DNA of 64,000 nt, taken from an uncultured Coriobacteriaceae bacterium (lineage in GTDB: Bacteria; Actinomycetota; Coriobacteriia; Coriobacteriales; Coriobacteriaceae). The position numbers and the translations under genes are program-made. The notes under the pieces are model-generated. The model saw nothing but the letters and a program-made list of their open reading frames with translations. It was not told where the DNA came from and did not search any database. Below, in pieces: positions 17,273 to 27,094 of this stretch. Location of the stretch: contig CALUFC010000009.1 in assembly GCA_944319885.1 (NCBI GenBank), positions 25,370-89,369 on the forward strand, in the 5' to 3' direction. Positions within the stretch are counted from its first letter, which is position 1; each line of letters starts with the position of its first letter.

Positions 17273-20017
17273 ATGACGCAACGCGCCGAGCAGAACGGAG
17301 GCATATCGGTCGAGGGCCTCACCAGCGAAGAAGTTCGTGAGCGCATCGCCGCCGGCAAGGTCAACGAAAACATGGAGCTCAAGACCAAGACGGTGCGCGA
17401 GCTGTTGATCGAGAATCTCTGTACGCTGTTCAACCTTATCAACGTGGTGCTGGCCGTTCTGGTTATCATGGCGGGTTCGTTCAAGAACCTCACGTTCTTG
17501 CTCATCGTCGTTTTGAACACGATGATCGGGCTCGTGCAGTCGATTCGCTCGAAGCGCATGGTCGATAAGCTCACGCTGCTCGCCACCAAGAAGGCCGTCT
17601 GCGTGCGCGATGGCGTCGAGTGCGACCTCGACCTCGACCAGATTGTGCTCGACGACGTGGTCAGGCTTGGTCGCGGCGACCAAATTCCCGCCGACGCCGT
17701 GGTGATCAAGGGCACGGCGCAGGTGAACGAGAGCCTGCTCACCGGTGAGAGCAACCTCATCAAGAAAGATCCCGGCTCTGAGCTCATGAGCGGCAGCTTT
17801 CTCGATTCCGGCTTGGTATATGCCCGCGTGATCCATGTTGGCGCCGAGAACTACGTGGCGAAGATCAACAACGAGGCCAAGTACGTCAAGAAGGTCAACT
17901 CCGAGATCATGAACGCGCTCAACGCGATCGTGCGTTTTGCCAGCGTCATCATGGTCCCGCTGGGTCTCGCGCTGTTCTTTTCCAGCTGGCATGAGTCCTA
18001 TGAGCTGGTGGCGACCTCGAGCGACACGTTCACGTCGTGGATGCTCGCCGAGATCGCAGCGGGTCATGTGCCCGCGTCCGAGCTCTTGAGCACCGTGGGC
18101 GCGCTTCTGGGCATGATCCCCCAGGGGCTCGTGCTGCTGACCTCCTCGGTGCTCGCGATCGCTACGATGCGCCTGGCGCGGCGCAAGGTGCTCGCGCAGC
18201 AGCTCTACTGCATCGAGACGCTGGCGCGTGTCGACGTGCTGTGTCTCGATAAGACCGGCACCATCACCTCGGGGCGCATGGAGGTCGAGGGGACCTATCC
18301 GCTTGCGATCGAGGGTGCTTCGGGCGAGGCGGAGCCCGGTGTTCCCGATGCCACCACCGTGCTCGACTTTGCGCTCATGAACATAGCGCGCGCCACGGCC
18401 GAAGATGCGAACGAGACGTGCAAGGCGCTGCTCGATCACTACGAGGGATGTGCACTGCCGGTTGCTGCCGTCGAGCGCGTGGTGCCGTTCTCCTCGGCGA
18501 AGAAGTGGAGCGGCGCTACGTTTTCTGAGGGCAGTTTCGTGATGGGCGCGGCGCAGTTCGTGCTCGATGACGAGACGTTCGCCGCGGTCGAGGGAACGGT
18601 TGCAGACCTCGCCGATACCTGCCGCGTGCTCGTTGCGGCCGAGGTCGATGGCTTCACCGAGGACGGAGACATGATCGGTTCCGCGCGTCCGGTGGGGTTC
18701 GTTACCATTCGCGATGAGATCCGTGCTTCCGCGGCCGAGACGATCGGGTATTTCAACGAGCAGGGCGTGAGCCTCAACGTCATCTCGGGCGACGATCCCC
18801 GCACGGTGTCCTCGATCGCGCGCGTGGTGGGCGTTCCCGGAGCCGATGCGTACGTGGACGCCACGACGCTCGACACATCTGCCAAGATCGATGCGGCGGT
18901 CGATCGCTACCATGTGTTCGGTCGCGTGACGCCGCAGCAGAAGCGCGAGCTCGTGCAGGCGCTCAAGCGTCGCGGGCACACGGTCGCCATGACCGGCGAC
19001 GGCGTGAACGACGTGCTGGCGCTCAAGGAGGCGGATTGCTCGGTCGCTATGGCAGCCGGTTCGGACGCTGCGCGCAACGTTGCCGAGATCGTGCTCGTGA
19101 ACAACGATTTCGCCTCGATGCCCGCGGTCGTTGCCGAAGGGCGTCGTTCCATCAACAACCTGCAGCGTTCTGCTGCGCTGTTTCTCACCAAAACGCTCTT
19201 CTCGATGGGGCTCGCCGCCATCTGCATCGCGTTCCCGCCCTATCCGTTCCAGCCCATCCAGATGACGCTCATCAACTTCTTCTGCATCGGCTACCCGGGC
19301 TTCGTGCTCGGCCTTGAGGCGAACAAGGCGCTCGTTCGCGGAAGCTTCTTGACGAATGTCGTCAAGCGCGCGCTGCCGGCGTCATGCGCGGTCATCCTTG
19401 CAGCATGCCTCAATATGGCGGTCGCCGCGCTTGCCGGGTTCGATAACGTGACGCTCTCCACGATGTGCCTCGTCACGTCGAGCACCATCGGGTGCTGCCT
19501 CATCTGGCGCATCTCCCAGCCTTTCACGCCGGTTCGCATCGCCTTGCTCGTGTCGATTATCGCAGGGCTCTGCATCGGCATCCTCGGTTTCCAGGAGCTG
19601 TTCTCGATCGCGCGCCTCACCATTCCCGTCGCCGTTATCCTGCTTGTGATCGACCTGGCGTGCTGCGCGGTGTTCTTCACGTTCGCCGATCTCTTCGATC
19701 GCGAGGCGGCGCATATGACGCGCCCGGCAACGGGTTTCGGCAGGGGTGTGCGCGTGCGTCTGGGGAAGCGCGGGGCAAAGACGGTGTCATCCACCGGCTC
19801 CTCGGCGCGCCGTTTCGTGACCAAGGTGAGCGAGCGCGTGACGCGCTCTCGTGATGAGCATGCCCGCGAGCAGGCTCGGCAGCACGCCGCGGAGGCGCTT
19901 GCATCGCGCGAGGGCTCGACGGGCGCCGTGCATCCGCCCGCGCGCCCCCGTGTTACAAAATCTGCTCAGGGCATCAAGGTGCGGATGCCGCACGGCAAAC
20001 GCGATAGGATGAAGTGA
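17273..20017 (+). CDS. P-type cation-transporting ATPase (CtpE-like)
   Basis: A 914-residue membrane pump. The actuator loop TGES is at 157-160, the phosphorylated aspartate is D326 in DKTGT, and the hinge GDGVND begins at 575. Transmembrane helices lie around 45-95, 220-300 and 620-800. The M4 segment MIPQGLVLLTSS resembles mycobacterial CtpE, a calcium uptake ATPase; the ion is an inference. The last roughly 100 residues form a basic, disordered-looking cytoplasmic tail. The ATG at 17273 follows GGGAGA by five bases. No partner genes are near; aconitase follows after 30 bases. Confidence 0.88.
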   Translation: MTQRAEQNGGISVEGLTSEEVRERIAAGKVNENMELKTKTVRELLIENLCTLFNLINVVLAVLVIMAGSFKNLTFLLIVVLNTMIGLVQSIRSKRMVDKLTLLATKKAVCVRDGVECDLDLDQIVLDDVVRLGRGDQIPADAVVIKGTAQVNESLLTGESNLIKKDPGSELMSGSFLDSGLVYARVIHVGAENYVAKINNEAKYVKKVNSEIMNALNAIVRFASVIMVPLGLALFFSSWHESYELVATSSDTFTSWMLAEIAAGHVPASELLSTVGALLGMIPQGLVLLTSSVLAIATMRLARRKVLAQQLYCIETLARVDVLCLDKTGTITSGRMEVEGTYPLAIEGASGEAEPGVPDATTVLDFALMNIARATAEDANETCKALLDHYEGCALPVAAVERVVPFSSAKKWSGATFSEGSFVMGAAQFVLDDETFAAVEGTVADLADTCRVLVAAEVDGFTEDGDMIGSARPVGFVTIRDEIRASAAETIGYFNEQGVSLNVISGDDPRTVSSIARVVGVPGADAYVDATTLDTSAKIDAAVDRYHVFGRVTPQQKRELVQALKRRGHTVAMTGDGVNDVLALKEADCSVAMAAGSDAARNVAEIVLVNNDFASMPAVVAEGRRSINNLQRSAALFLTKTLFSMGLAAICIAFPPYPFQPIQMTLINFFCIGYPGFVLGLEANKALVRGSFLTNVVKRALPASCAVILAACLNMAVAALAGFDNVTLSTMCLVTSSTIGCCLIWRISQPFTPVRIALLVSIIAGLCIGILGFQELFSIARLTIPVAVILLVIDLACCAVFFTFADLFDREAAHMTRPATGFGRGVRVRLGKRGAKTVSSTGSSARRFVTKVSERVTRSRDEHAREQARQHAAEALASREGSTGAVHPPARPRVTKSAQGIKVRMPHGKRDRMK

Positions 20018-20047
20018 CCTGTTTCCTCCGTGGAAGGTTTGACGGCC

Positions 20048-22711
20048 ATGAGCAACACGCGTCCCAGCTTCTCATACGAGCGTTTTCTCGATGTCGACGG
20101 TAGGCGGTACCGCTATGTCGCGCTTGCCGCGGTAGACGGTATCGATCGCGCGCCGATAGCGATGCGCATTCTGGTTGAAAATGTGATGCGCTGCGCCCGC
20201 ACGGAAGAGGAGGGCATGGCGCTCGCCCGTGCCATGCTCGACGCGGCGTCGGGCGAGCGGGAGACCGGCGAGATTCCCTTCATGCCGGCGCGCGTGCTCT
20301 TTCAAGATTTCACCGGGGTTCCGGTGTTCGTCGATTTCGCTGCCATGCGCGATGCCGCCCATGCGCGCGGTGAAGATCCCGCCGTGGTGAATCCGCAGAT
20401 TCCCTGCACCCTCGTTATCGACCATTCCGTGGCGGCAGATGTCACATCCTGTCCCGAGGCCGCGCGCGAAAACGCCCGGATCGAGTCGGAACGAAATCGC
20501 GAGCGCTTCTCATTTCTCAAGTGGAGTTCGTTGAGCTTCGAGAACGTTGAGATTGTTCCGCCGGGTCGCGGCATCTGCCACCAGCTGAACGTTGAGCGGT
20601 TCTGCAAGGTGGTGTGGTCGCGTGCCACGGCCGAGGGCGATGAAGCGTATTTCGATACGCTCGTGGGAACCGATTCGCATACCACGACAGCCAACGGCGT
20701 CGGTGTGCTGGGATGGGGCGTGGGCGGCATCGAGGCCGAAGCGGCATCGCTGGGCCAGCCCATCACCATGGTGGTCCCGCCGGTGGTGGGCATGCGCATC
20801 ACCGGCTCGCTGCGGCCGGGTGTGAGCGGCATGGATGTCGCCCTGGCGTTCGCCAGCCGCTTGCGCAGCGAAGGCGTCGTCGGTTCAATCGTGGAGTGCT
20901 TTGGTCCCGGCGTTGCAAACCTCACCGTCACCCAGCGTGCCACGATTGCGAACATGACGCCCGAATATGGCTGCACCGCCACGTATTTTCCGCCCGATGA
21001 GGCGGTGCTCAAGCAGCTCGAGCTTTACGGCCGCGATCCGGCCGATATCGCGCTTGCGCGGGCGTATCTCACGGCGCAGGGCATCATGGATGTCGCGGAC
21101 GAGCTCGATTACCAGCGCGTCATAGCATTCGATCTCGGGCTGGTCGAGCCGTGCGTCGCCGGTCCCTCGCGTCCGCACGACCGCGTTTTGCTCGGCGATG
21201 TGCCAGAGCATGTGCACGCAGCGCTCCGCGACCATGGGCGCGCGCCCGGTCATGAGGTCTTTTCCGTCGAGATGGACGGGAAGAGGGGGACGGTCACGCA
21301 CGGTGCCATCGCGCTCGCGGCGATCACGAGCTGCACGACCGCGACTGACCCTGCGATGATGGTCGCCGCCGGTCTCGTTGCCCGTCGCGCCTGCGAGCTG
21401 GGCTGTGCGCCCATCCCCTGGATCAAGAAGGTGCTTGCACCCGGTTCGCATGCCACGACCGACATGCTTGCGCGCGCGGGCCTCATCGAGCCGCTTGCGC
21501 AGATGGGGTTCGCGGTCTGCGGATGGGGCTGCATGAGCTGCATTGGCAACTCCGGTCCGCTTACGGCACCCATGACCTCGATCGCGGAGGATTGCGAGCT
21601 CGTGAGCGTGCTCTCGGGCAACCGCAACTTCGAGGGACGCATCTCACCGCTCGTCTCGCAGAACTATCTCTGCGCACCGGCGCTTGTCGTGGCGTATTCG
21701 CTCGCAGGGACGATCGATGTCAACCTGATGGAGGAACCGGTGTGCGAAGGCGCCAACGGCCCGGTGTGGCTGCGCGACCTCATGCCGAGCGATGAGGAGG
21801 TCGCCCAGATCGTTGCCCGCGCACTCGATCGCGACGTCTTCGATCGCGCGGCCCTCGAGCTGGGGTGCGGTACGAAGGCATGGAACGAACTCGACCCTAC
21901 GCCCAGTGCCACCTACGCCTGGGATGAGGGCTCGACCTATGTACGGCGGCCCCCGTTTCTCGATGTCGAGGGCGCGGGCGCGCGCTTTGAGCTGAACGGC
22001 GCACGCGCGCTTGCATATCTCGGCGATTTCGTCACCACCGACCACATCTCTCCGGCAGGTTCCATCGCAAGCGACTCGCCGGCTGCCCGTTATCTCAGCG
22101 GGCACGGCATCGAGGAGGCGGCCTTCAACACCTACGGTGCGCGGCGCGGCAACCACGAGGTGATGATGCGCGGCACGTTTGCGAACGTGAAGCTCTGCAA
22201 TCGGCTTACGCCTGAATATCGCGGAGGATGGACGCGCGATCCGGTAACCGGCGAGCTCACGACGATCTTCGAGGCGTCCCAATCGGCGGCGGCAGCCCGC
22301 GTGCCGCTCATCGTGCTCGCGGGGAAGTTGTACGGATCGGGCTCGTCGCGCGACTGGGCGGCCAAGGGTCCCGCGTTGCTTGGCGTGCGCGCCGTGATCG
22401 CCGAGAGCTTCGAGCGCATTCATCGCTCGAACCTGATTGGCATGGGCATCGTGCCGCTTGAGTTCGAGCCCGGGACAAGTGCCGAGGCGCTTGGCCTGAC
22501 GGGGGAGGAGACGTACCGCATCGAGCCCTTCTCGATCAGCGATGCGTGCGAGCCGGACGCGCGGGCGCACATCACTGCGACGCGCGCTTCTGGAGAGGTT
22601 GTCGATTTCTCGACGATCGTGCGCATTGACACGCAAACCGAGGCGGCCTATGTTGCGCGCGGTGGTATCCTGCCATATGTACTCGATCGACTTCTCTCAG
22701 CCCCGCGCTGA
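20048..22711 (+). CDS. acnA: Aconitate hydratase
   Basis: An 887-residue 4Fe-4S enzyme that interconverts citrate and isocitrate. It is of the AcnA/IRP type, with the GTDSHTTT motif in the N-terminal half and cluster cysteines in SCTTATDP and CGWGCMSC. The C-terminal swivel domain has KLYGSGSSRDWAAKG. GGAAGG lies ten bases before the ATG; an in-frame GTG at 20030 would add six residues and is less likely. No other citrate-cycle gene is in the window, so its role (glutamate synthesis or a partial cycle) cannot be read from context. Confidence 0.95.
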   Translation: MSNTRPSFSYERFLDVDGRRYRYVALAAVDGIDRAPIAMRILVENVMRCARTEEEGMALARAMLDAASGERETGEIPFMPARVLFQDFTGVPVFVDFAAMRDAAHARGEDPAVVNPQIPCTLVIDHSVAADVTSCPEAARENARIESERNRERFSFLKWSSLSFENVEIVPPGRGICHQLNVERFCKVVWSRATAEGDEAYFDTLVGTDSHTTTANGVGVLGWGVGGIEAEAASLGQPITMVVPPVVGMRITGSLRPGVSGMDVALAFASRLRSEGVVGSIVECFGPGVANLTVTQRATIANMTPEYGCTATYFPPDEAVLKQLELYGRDPADIALARAYLTAQGIMDVADELDYQRVIAFDLGLVEPCVAGPSRPHDRVLLGDVPEHVHAALRDHGRAPGHEVFSVEMDGKRGTVTHGAIALAAITSCTTATDPAMMVAAGLVARRACELGCAPIPWIKKVLAPGSHATTDMLARAGLIEPLAQMGFAVCGWGCMSCIGNSGPLTAPMTSIAEDCELVSVLSGNRNFEGRISPLVSQNYLCAPALVVAYSLAGTIDVNLMEEPVCEGANGPVWLRDLMPSDEEVAQIVARALDRDVFDRAALELGCGTKAWNELDPTPSATYAWDEGSTYVRRPPFLDVEGAGARFELNGARALAYLGDFVTTDHISPAGSIASDSPAARYLSGHGIEEAAFNTYGARRGNHEVMMRGTFANVKLCNRLTPEYRGGWTRDPVTGELTTIFEASQSAAAARVPLIVLAGKLYGSGSSRDWAAKGPALLGVRAVIAESFERIHRSNLIGMGIVPLEFEPGTSAEALGLTGEETYRIEPFSISDACEPDARAHITATRASGEVVDFSTIVRIDTQTEAAYVARGGILPYVLDRLLSAPR

Positions 22712-22734
22712 TCGCTAGAAACCGAGGTTGCGCT

Positions 22735-23883
22735 GTGATTTGCCCGCATTGTCATGCGCCTGTCGACGAAACGGATACGACCTGCCCGAGTTGCGGCGCC
22801 GAGCTCGCAGCGCCCGTGCGAGCGCATCACGAGTTCGTGTTCTGCGAGGGATGCGGCGCGCGCCTGTCCTCACGCGATCGAACCTGTCCAAAATGCGGGC
22901 GTCCGGCGCCGGGCATTCTTTCAGAGCACGCGTCGGCGAGCGACCTCGCCGCCGGTAAGACCGCAAGCTTTCCGAGGCTCAGCGTTGAGACGCATGAGGT
23001 GGAGGAGATGCGCGAGCGGCGCTCGGCAGCCGAGGTTCTTGAGAGCAGTCTCGATCCCGAGGCCACCAACATGCTCGATCTCTCCGAAATCGAGCAACGC
23101 GATGAGAAGCGCCCCAAGAAGACGCCCGAGGATCCCTATCACACGCGCCGTCGGGTGAACGGCAAGCTGGTGACCGCGCTCGTCGCGGTCCTCATTATCG
23201 CTGCGGGTGCCGGCTTTATCGTCTACGACCCCTTTGGCGTGATGCCGGGGTTCTACGCCTCCGTCGAGCAGGCCGCTGCCGAGATGTTCCCCAGCCGCAC
23301 GGGCAAGCGCGAGTCGCTCGAGGATCTCCTCGCAGCAGGGTTATCGGGTGAGGATGCAGATCATGCCGATGACCAAACGGCTGGGGAATCCGAGCCGACC
23401 GAGATCGAAGACGAGCACGTGTTAAGCGAGGACGAGGCGTACCAGACGCTGAGTGCCATCTACGATGAGATCGGTGCCTACCAGGACACGATCAGCGATG
23501 TCATCGACGATTACAACGGGTATTACATCGCGAGCGATCGTGCCCGCCGCGAGGAGGCGGCCTCGAGCGCCTATGCGATGCGCGATGCCGTCCAGGCCAC
23601 GATCGACGAGATCGATGGCTTGCGCTTGCACGATGATTCCGCATACCTCGGTGACGTCGAGCATATGCGGAGCCTTGCGACGTGGATGTACGGCCGCGTC
23701 GACGTGCTCTGCCGTTCTTGGGACATCTCCCTGGGTATCCCCGAAGGCGAGTCCCCGTCAAGCCGTAGCTCGGAGATCTCACAGCCCTTGCGCGAGGCGC
23801 TCGACGAGAACGGCCGCAACCGCGATCTCGTGCAATTCGAGGAGAACTACGCTGCCTGGCGCCCCGTGGAGCATGAGTCGTAA
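22735..23883 (+). CDS. Zinc-ribbon membrane protein of unknown function
   Basis: A 382-residue protein from a GTG start. Two CxxC...CxxC zinc ribbons open it (C3, C6, C17, C20 and C37, C40, C51, C54). A charged linker follows to about 140, then one transmembrane segment at about 145-163. The rest is an acidic, helix-rich domain expected outside the cell. Such layouts occur in several uncharacterised actinobacterial and firmicute proteins. It precedes a cyclophilin and a TPR membrane protein in the same direction, suggesting an envelope or regulatory role. I do not recognise the C-terminal domain. Confidence 0.75.
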   Translation: MICPHCHAPVDETDTTCPSCGAELAAPVRAHHEFVFCEGCGARLSSRDRTCPKCGRPAPGILSEHASASDLAAGKTASFPRLSVETHEVEEMRERRSAAEVLESSLDPEATNMLDLSEIEQRDEKRPKKTPEDPYHTRRRVNGKLVTALVAVLIIAAGAGFIVYDPFGVMPGFYASVEQAAAEMFPSRTGKRESLEDLLAAGLSGEDADHADDQTAGESEPTEIEDEHVLSEDEAYQTLSAIYDEIGAYQDTISDVIDDYNGYYIASDRARREEAASSAYAMRDAVQATIDEIDGLRLHDDSAYLGDVEHMRSLATWMYGRVDVLCRSWDISLGIPEGESPSSRSSEISQPLREALDENGRNRDLVQFEENYAAWRPVEHES

Positions 23884-23985
23884 CGGACGTTGCATTCCCT
23901 GCTTCGGCTCGATGCCGACTTCATGAAAGCTCGCTTTTGCTGCTAAAATACAATCAGTATGTGCATTCGGCGAGGAAGGTAGTGC

Positions 23986-24540
23986 ATGTTCGGCTTCGGA
24001 AGAGAGCTCTATACCCCCGAATATCAGGTCACCGGCCATGAGGTCGCGGTGATCGAAACGACGCAGGGCACGATTCGCGTGCAGCTCGACGGTGACGGCG
24101 CGCCCATTCACGTTGCGAATTTCTGCGAGTTGTCGTTGATGGGCTTCTACGATGGATTGAAATTCCATCGCTATGTTCCCGGTTTCGTGATTCAGGGCGG
24201 CGACCCCAACACGCGCGACATGACTGCCGAGGATGTCGCCGCGGGGCGCATGGGGCCGGATGGCGCTCCCGGTACGGGCGGTCCTGGATACTGCATTAAG
24301 GCCGAGTACGCCACCAACCCGCGCAACAGCCATGTGGACGGTGCGCTCGCCATGGCGCGCTCCCAGCATCCCGATTCAGCCGGATCGCAATTCTATTTCT
24401 GCCTCGGTCCGCAGCATGCGCTCGATTCGGGTTACACCGTATTCGGCACCACCATCGATGGCCTCGATGTGATCGCCAAGCTCCGCGCGGGCGATGAGAT
24501 CGTCCATGTTGCCATCGAGAACGCGAATGTGAAGGAGTAG
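23986..24540 (+). CDS. Cyclophilin-type peptidyl-prolyl cis-trans isomerase
   Basis: A 184-residue single-domain cyclophilin with no signal peptide, so likely cytoplasmic. The catalytic FHRYVPGFVIQGG motif is near residues 64-76, with SQFYFCLG and the later GYTVFG motif present. An insertion with GAPGTGGPGYCIKAE lies in the usual divergent-loop position. A -10-like TAAAAT at 23944-23949 suggests its own promoter. The TPR protein gene begins two bases after the stop. Confidence 0.92.
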   Translation: MFGFGRELYTPEYQVTGHEVAVIETTQGTIRVQLDGDGAPIHVANFCELSLMGFYDGLKFHRYVPGFVIQGGDPNTRDMTAEDVAAGRMGPDGAPGTGGPGYCIKAEYATNPRNSHVDGALAMARSQHPDSAGSQFYFCLGPQHALDSGYTVFGTTIDGLDVIAKLRAGDEIVHVAIENANVKE

Positions 24541-24542
24541 AC

Positions 24543-25901
24543 GTGAACGCCCAGTTATTCGATCAGGCCCGTGCGGCGTACCGTTCGGGGAACTTCTCTG
24601 CTGCTGCCCAGATGTTCGCCTCGGTGAAAGATCCCGGCGAGGTGTGCGGCGAGGTCGATCACCTGCGTGGCAATGCGCTCATGCGTTTGGGCATGTGGGG
24701 TGAGGCGGCTGCAGCCTATGCACTTGCCCTCGAGGATGCTGCCTACGGCAAGCGCGGCGCGCTGCTCACCAACCAGGGAAAAGCCTACGCGGCCGCCGGA
24801 AACCTTGACGCCGCCCGCGCTGCATTCACCGAGGCGACCGGGGACACCACCTACGCCACACCGTTCAAGGCCTATCTCGGGCTGGGCGGCGTGCTGCTCA
24901 AGCAGGGCGAGGTGGCATCGGCCGGAACCGCGTTTCGCCAGGCCGCGATCGATGGCGCCAACCCCGCTCCTGCAGGCGCCTTGGCCCAGCTTGCCGAGTG
25001 CTTCGTGAAGCTCGGGCGTCCGGGAGACGCTATCGAGTCGTATCGCACCGCGCTCGATTTCGCCGGGCCGCGCGATGATACGCGCGCCATCAACGCTGGT
25101 TTAGGGCAGGCGTATCTTGCGGCGAACCGCCCCGCCGATGCTGTCGATGCGTTCACGACGGCAACCTCTGACGGCATCTATCAGCTCACGGCCGAGCAGC
25201 GCGATGATTTCGCCCGCGCCCAAGATGCGCTCGATGCCATCTCGGCGCAAAACGCCATCTCCGCCACCGAGCAGGGCGCGCCCGCGCAACCGGTGGCCGA
25301 TCCGCTCGATCCTCTGGGCAAGTCCGGTGCCTTCATGCCCGACCCCTCCGATACGGGGTTCTTCACCCTCACGGAGTCCGAGCTGATCCAGCAGGACAAG
25401 CAGGCCATGAAGGTGCGCCGCAAGCATCGCCATACGGGCCTCAAGCTCTTCATCGTGCTGTTTGTGCTGCTTGTGCTCGCTGCCGGCGGCCTGGGCTTTG
25501 CCTATACGCGCGGCTTCGGTTTCCCCTCCCAGCAGGACACCCTGAATGGCCTGTTCCAGGCGGTGACCGATGGCGGCGATACCAACTCCTACCTCGATCC
25601 GAATCTTTCCGACAGCGCCAAGTCGCTGCTCGTCTCGGCGATTCCCGAGGGCGCTACGCCCACCATCGAGGCCATGGATCAGTCGATGACCGAGTCCACC
25701 GCCCAGGTGATGGTCGAGCTCTCGATGGGCGGTACCCAGCAGTACGTGGTGCACTTCGCGCGTTCTGCCAATCACATCGGCTGGGTGGTGAGCACCATCG
25801 AGATCTCGTTCGGGTCGACCGACGAAGCGTCGAGCGATACGGCGCAAGCGGATGGCGCCGCCACCGAGGAGCCCGCGACGGATGCGCAGGCAACCGAGTA
25901 G
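24543..25901 (+). CDS. TPR-repeat single-pass membrane protein
   Basis: A 452-residue protein from a GTG start two bases after the cyclophilin stop. Residues 1-220 hold tandem TPR-like helix pairs, including YRSGNFSAAAQMF and YRTALDFAGPRDD. A linker leads to a transmembrane helix at about 301-320. The remaining 130 residues form a small alpha/beta-looking extracellular domain with an acidic Ala/Thr-rich end. The TPR part therefore faces the cytoplasm. It stands directly before the mre operon. No named family is recognised for the C-terminal domain. Confidence 0.75.
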   Translation: MNAQLFDQARAAYRSGNFSAAAQMFASVKDPGEVCGEVDHLRGNALMRLGMWGEAAAAYALALEDAAYGKRGALLTNQGKAYAAAGNLDAARAAFTEATGDTTYATPFKAYLGLGGVLLKQGEVASAGTAFRQAAIDGANPAPAGALAQLAECFVKLGRPGDAIESYRTALDFAGPRDDTRAINAGLGQAYLAANRPADAVDAFTTATSDGIYQLTAEQRDDFARAQDALDAISAQNAISATEQGAPAQPVADPLDPLGKSGAFMPDPSDTGFFTLTESELIQQDKQAMKVRRKHRHTGLKLFIVLFVLLVLAAGGLGFAYTRGFGFPSQQDTLNGLFQAVTDGGDTNSYLDPNLSDSAKSLLVSAIPEGATPTIEAMDQSMTESTAQVMVELSMGGTQQYVVHFARSANHIGWVVSTIEISFGSTDEASSDTAQADGAATEEPATDAQATE

Positions 25902-25913
25902 GTATGAAGACTT

Positions 25914-25951
25914 GAAGCGTTGCGGCGTGCCTCGTGCTGCCGCAGCGCTTC
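25914..25951 (+). other. Stem-loop between the TPR gene and mreB
   Basis: GAAGCGTTGCGGC (25914-25926) pairs over 13 positions, one G-U, with GCCGCAGCGCTTC (25939-25951) around a 12-base loop. No T-run follows, so it is not a standard terminator. It would lie in the mreB leader of a read-through transcript. Confidence 0.6.
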
Positions 25952-26039
25952 ATCTACTACACTTACCCAAGCGGTGCAGCCCTCTATGCCCGCTGCTTTT
26001 CAAGTTTCGAGCTTCTTTGGAGCAGATTTGTTTTCTTTG

Positions 26040-27071
26040 ATGGACATGCTGTTTGGTCAGTATGACGGGGACCTCGCCATCGATCTGGGCACGGCGAACA
26101 CGCTGGTCTCGGTTCGCGGCAAAGGCATTGTCATCCGCGAGCCCTCCGTCGTTGCGATCGATAAGAACGATGATCGCATCCTCGCGGTCGGCATCGAAGC
26201 GAAGCGCATGCTTGGGCGCACGCCCGGCAACATCGTCGCGGTTCGCCCGCTCAAGGATGGCGTGATCGCCGATTTCGATGTGACCGAGGCGATGCTGCGC
26301 TATTTCATCGATAAGGCGTCCGAGAAGCGCTATCCGTGGACGCCGCGCCCGCGGGTCGTGGTGTGCGTGCCCTCTGGCGTCACATCGGTCGAGAAGCGCG
26401 CCGTCTTTGAGGCCACGATCTCTGCCGGCGCTCGTCAGGCCTACCTCATCGAGGAGCCCATGGCCGCTGCGATCGGTGCTGATCTCCCCGTTGAGGAACC
26501 CACCGGCTCGATGGTGATCGATATCGGCGGCGGCACCACCGAGGTCGCCGTGATCGCCATGGGCGGCATCGTGGTCTCGCAGTCGATCCGCGTTGCCGGT
26601 GATGAGTTCGACCAGGCGATTCTCTCGCACGTTCGCGATGCGTACAACCTTGCTATCGGCGAGCGCACGGCCGAGGACATCAAGATCAAGGTCGGTTCCG
26701 CCGTGCCGCTCAAAGACGAGCTCGACGTCGAGGTCAACGGGCGCGATGTCATCACGGGCCTGCCCAAGACGGTGCGCATCGAGAGCGAGGAGATTCGCCG
26801 TGCGCTCCAAAAACCGCTTGACGAGATGACGAAGGCTGTGAAAGACGCGCTCGACGCGACGCCGCCCGATCTCGCGTCCGATCTGATGTACTACGGCATC
26901 TTGCTTACCGGCGGCGGCGCCCTGCTGCGCGGACTCGATGTGCGCCTGCGCGATGAGACGGGTGTTTCCGTGAACGTGAGCCCCACCGCGCTCGATAACG
27001 TTGTGAACGGCTGCGCCCGTGTGCTCGAGGCCAACGCCTTCGATGGCGGCTTCGTGCAGAGCAACGCGTAA
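26040..27071 (+). CDS. mreB: Rod shape-determining protein MreB
   Basis: A 343-residue actin-like ATPase that forms filaments under the membrane and guides lateral wall synthesis. The phosphate-1 motif DLAIDLGTANT opens the protein, and the second phosphate motif is DIGGGTTEVAVI. The adenosine motif LTGGGALLRG lies near the end. The start is uncertain: in-frame ATG at 26040 gives the normal family N-terminus. TTG at 26028 has GGAG five bases upstream, and an ATG at 25986 would add 18 residues. It opens the mreB-mreC-mreD-PBP2-rodA set. Confidence 0.95.
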   Translation: MDMLFGQYDGDLAIDLGTANTLVSVRGKGIVIREPSVVAIDKNDDRILAVGIEAKRMLGRTPGNIVAVRPLKDGVIADFDVTEAMLRYFIDKASEKRYPWTPRPRVVVCVPSGVTSVEKRAVFEATISAGARQAYLIEEPMAAAIGADLPVEEPTGSMVIDIGGGTTEVAVIAMGGIVVSQSIRVAGDEFDQAILSHVRDAYNLAIGERTAEDIKIKVGSAVPLKDELDVEVNGRDVITGLPKTVRIESEEIRRALQKPLDEMTKAVKDALDATPPDLASDLMYYGILLTGGGALLRGLDVRLRDETGVSVNVSPTALDNVVNGCARVLEANAFDGGFVQSNA

Positions 27072-27094
27072 TCTCTTTAAAGGGGGCTTGTCTC

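Noticed and set aside
17102..18979. A 625-codon open frame on the minus strand
   Set aside because: It is antisense to the P-type ATPase, low in complexity and rich in His, Arg and Asp. Such frames arise from codon bias in GC-rich genes. The plus-strand protein has clear motifs.
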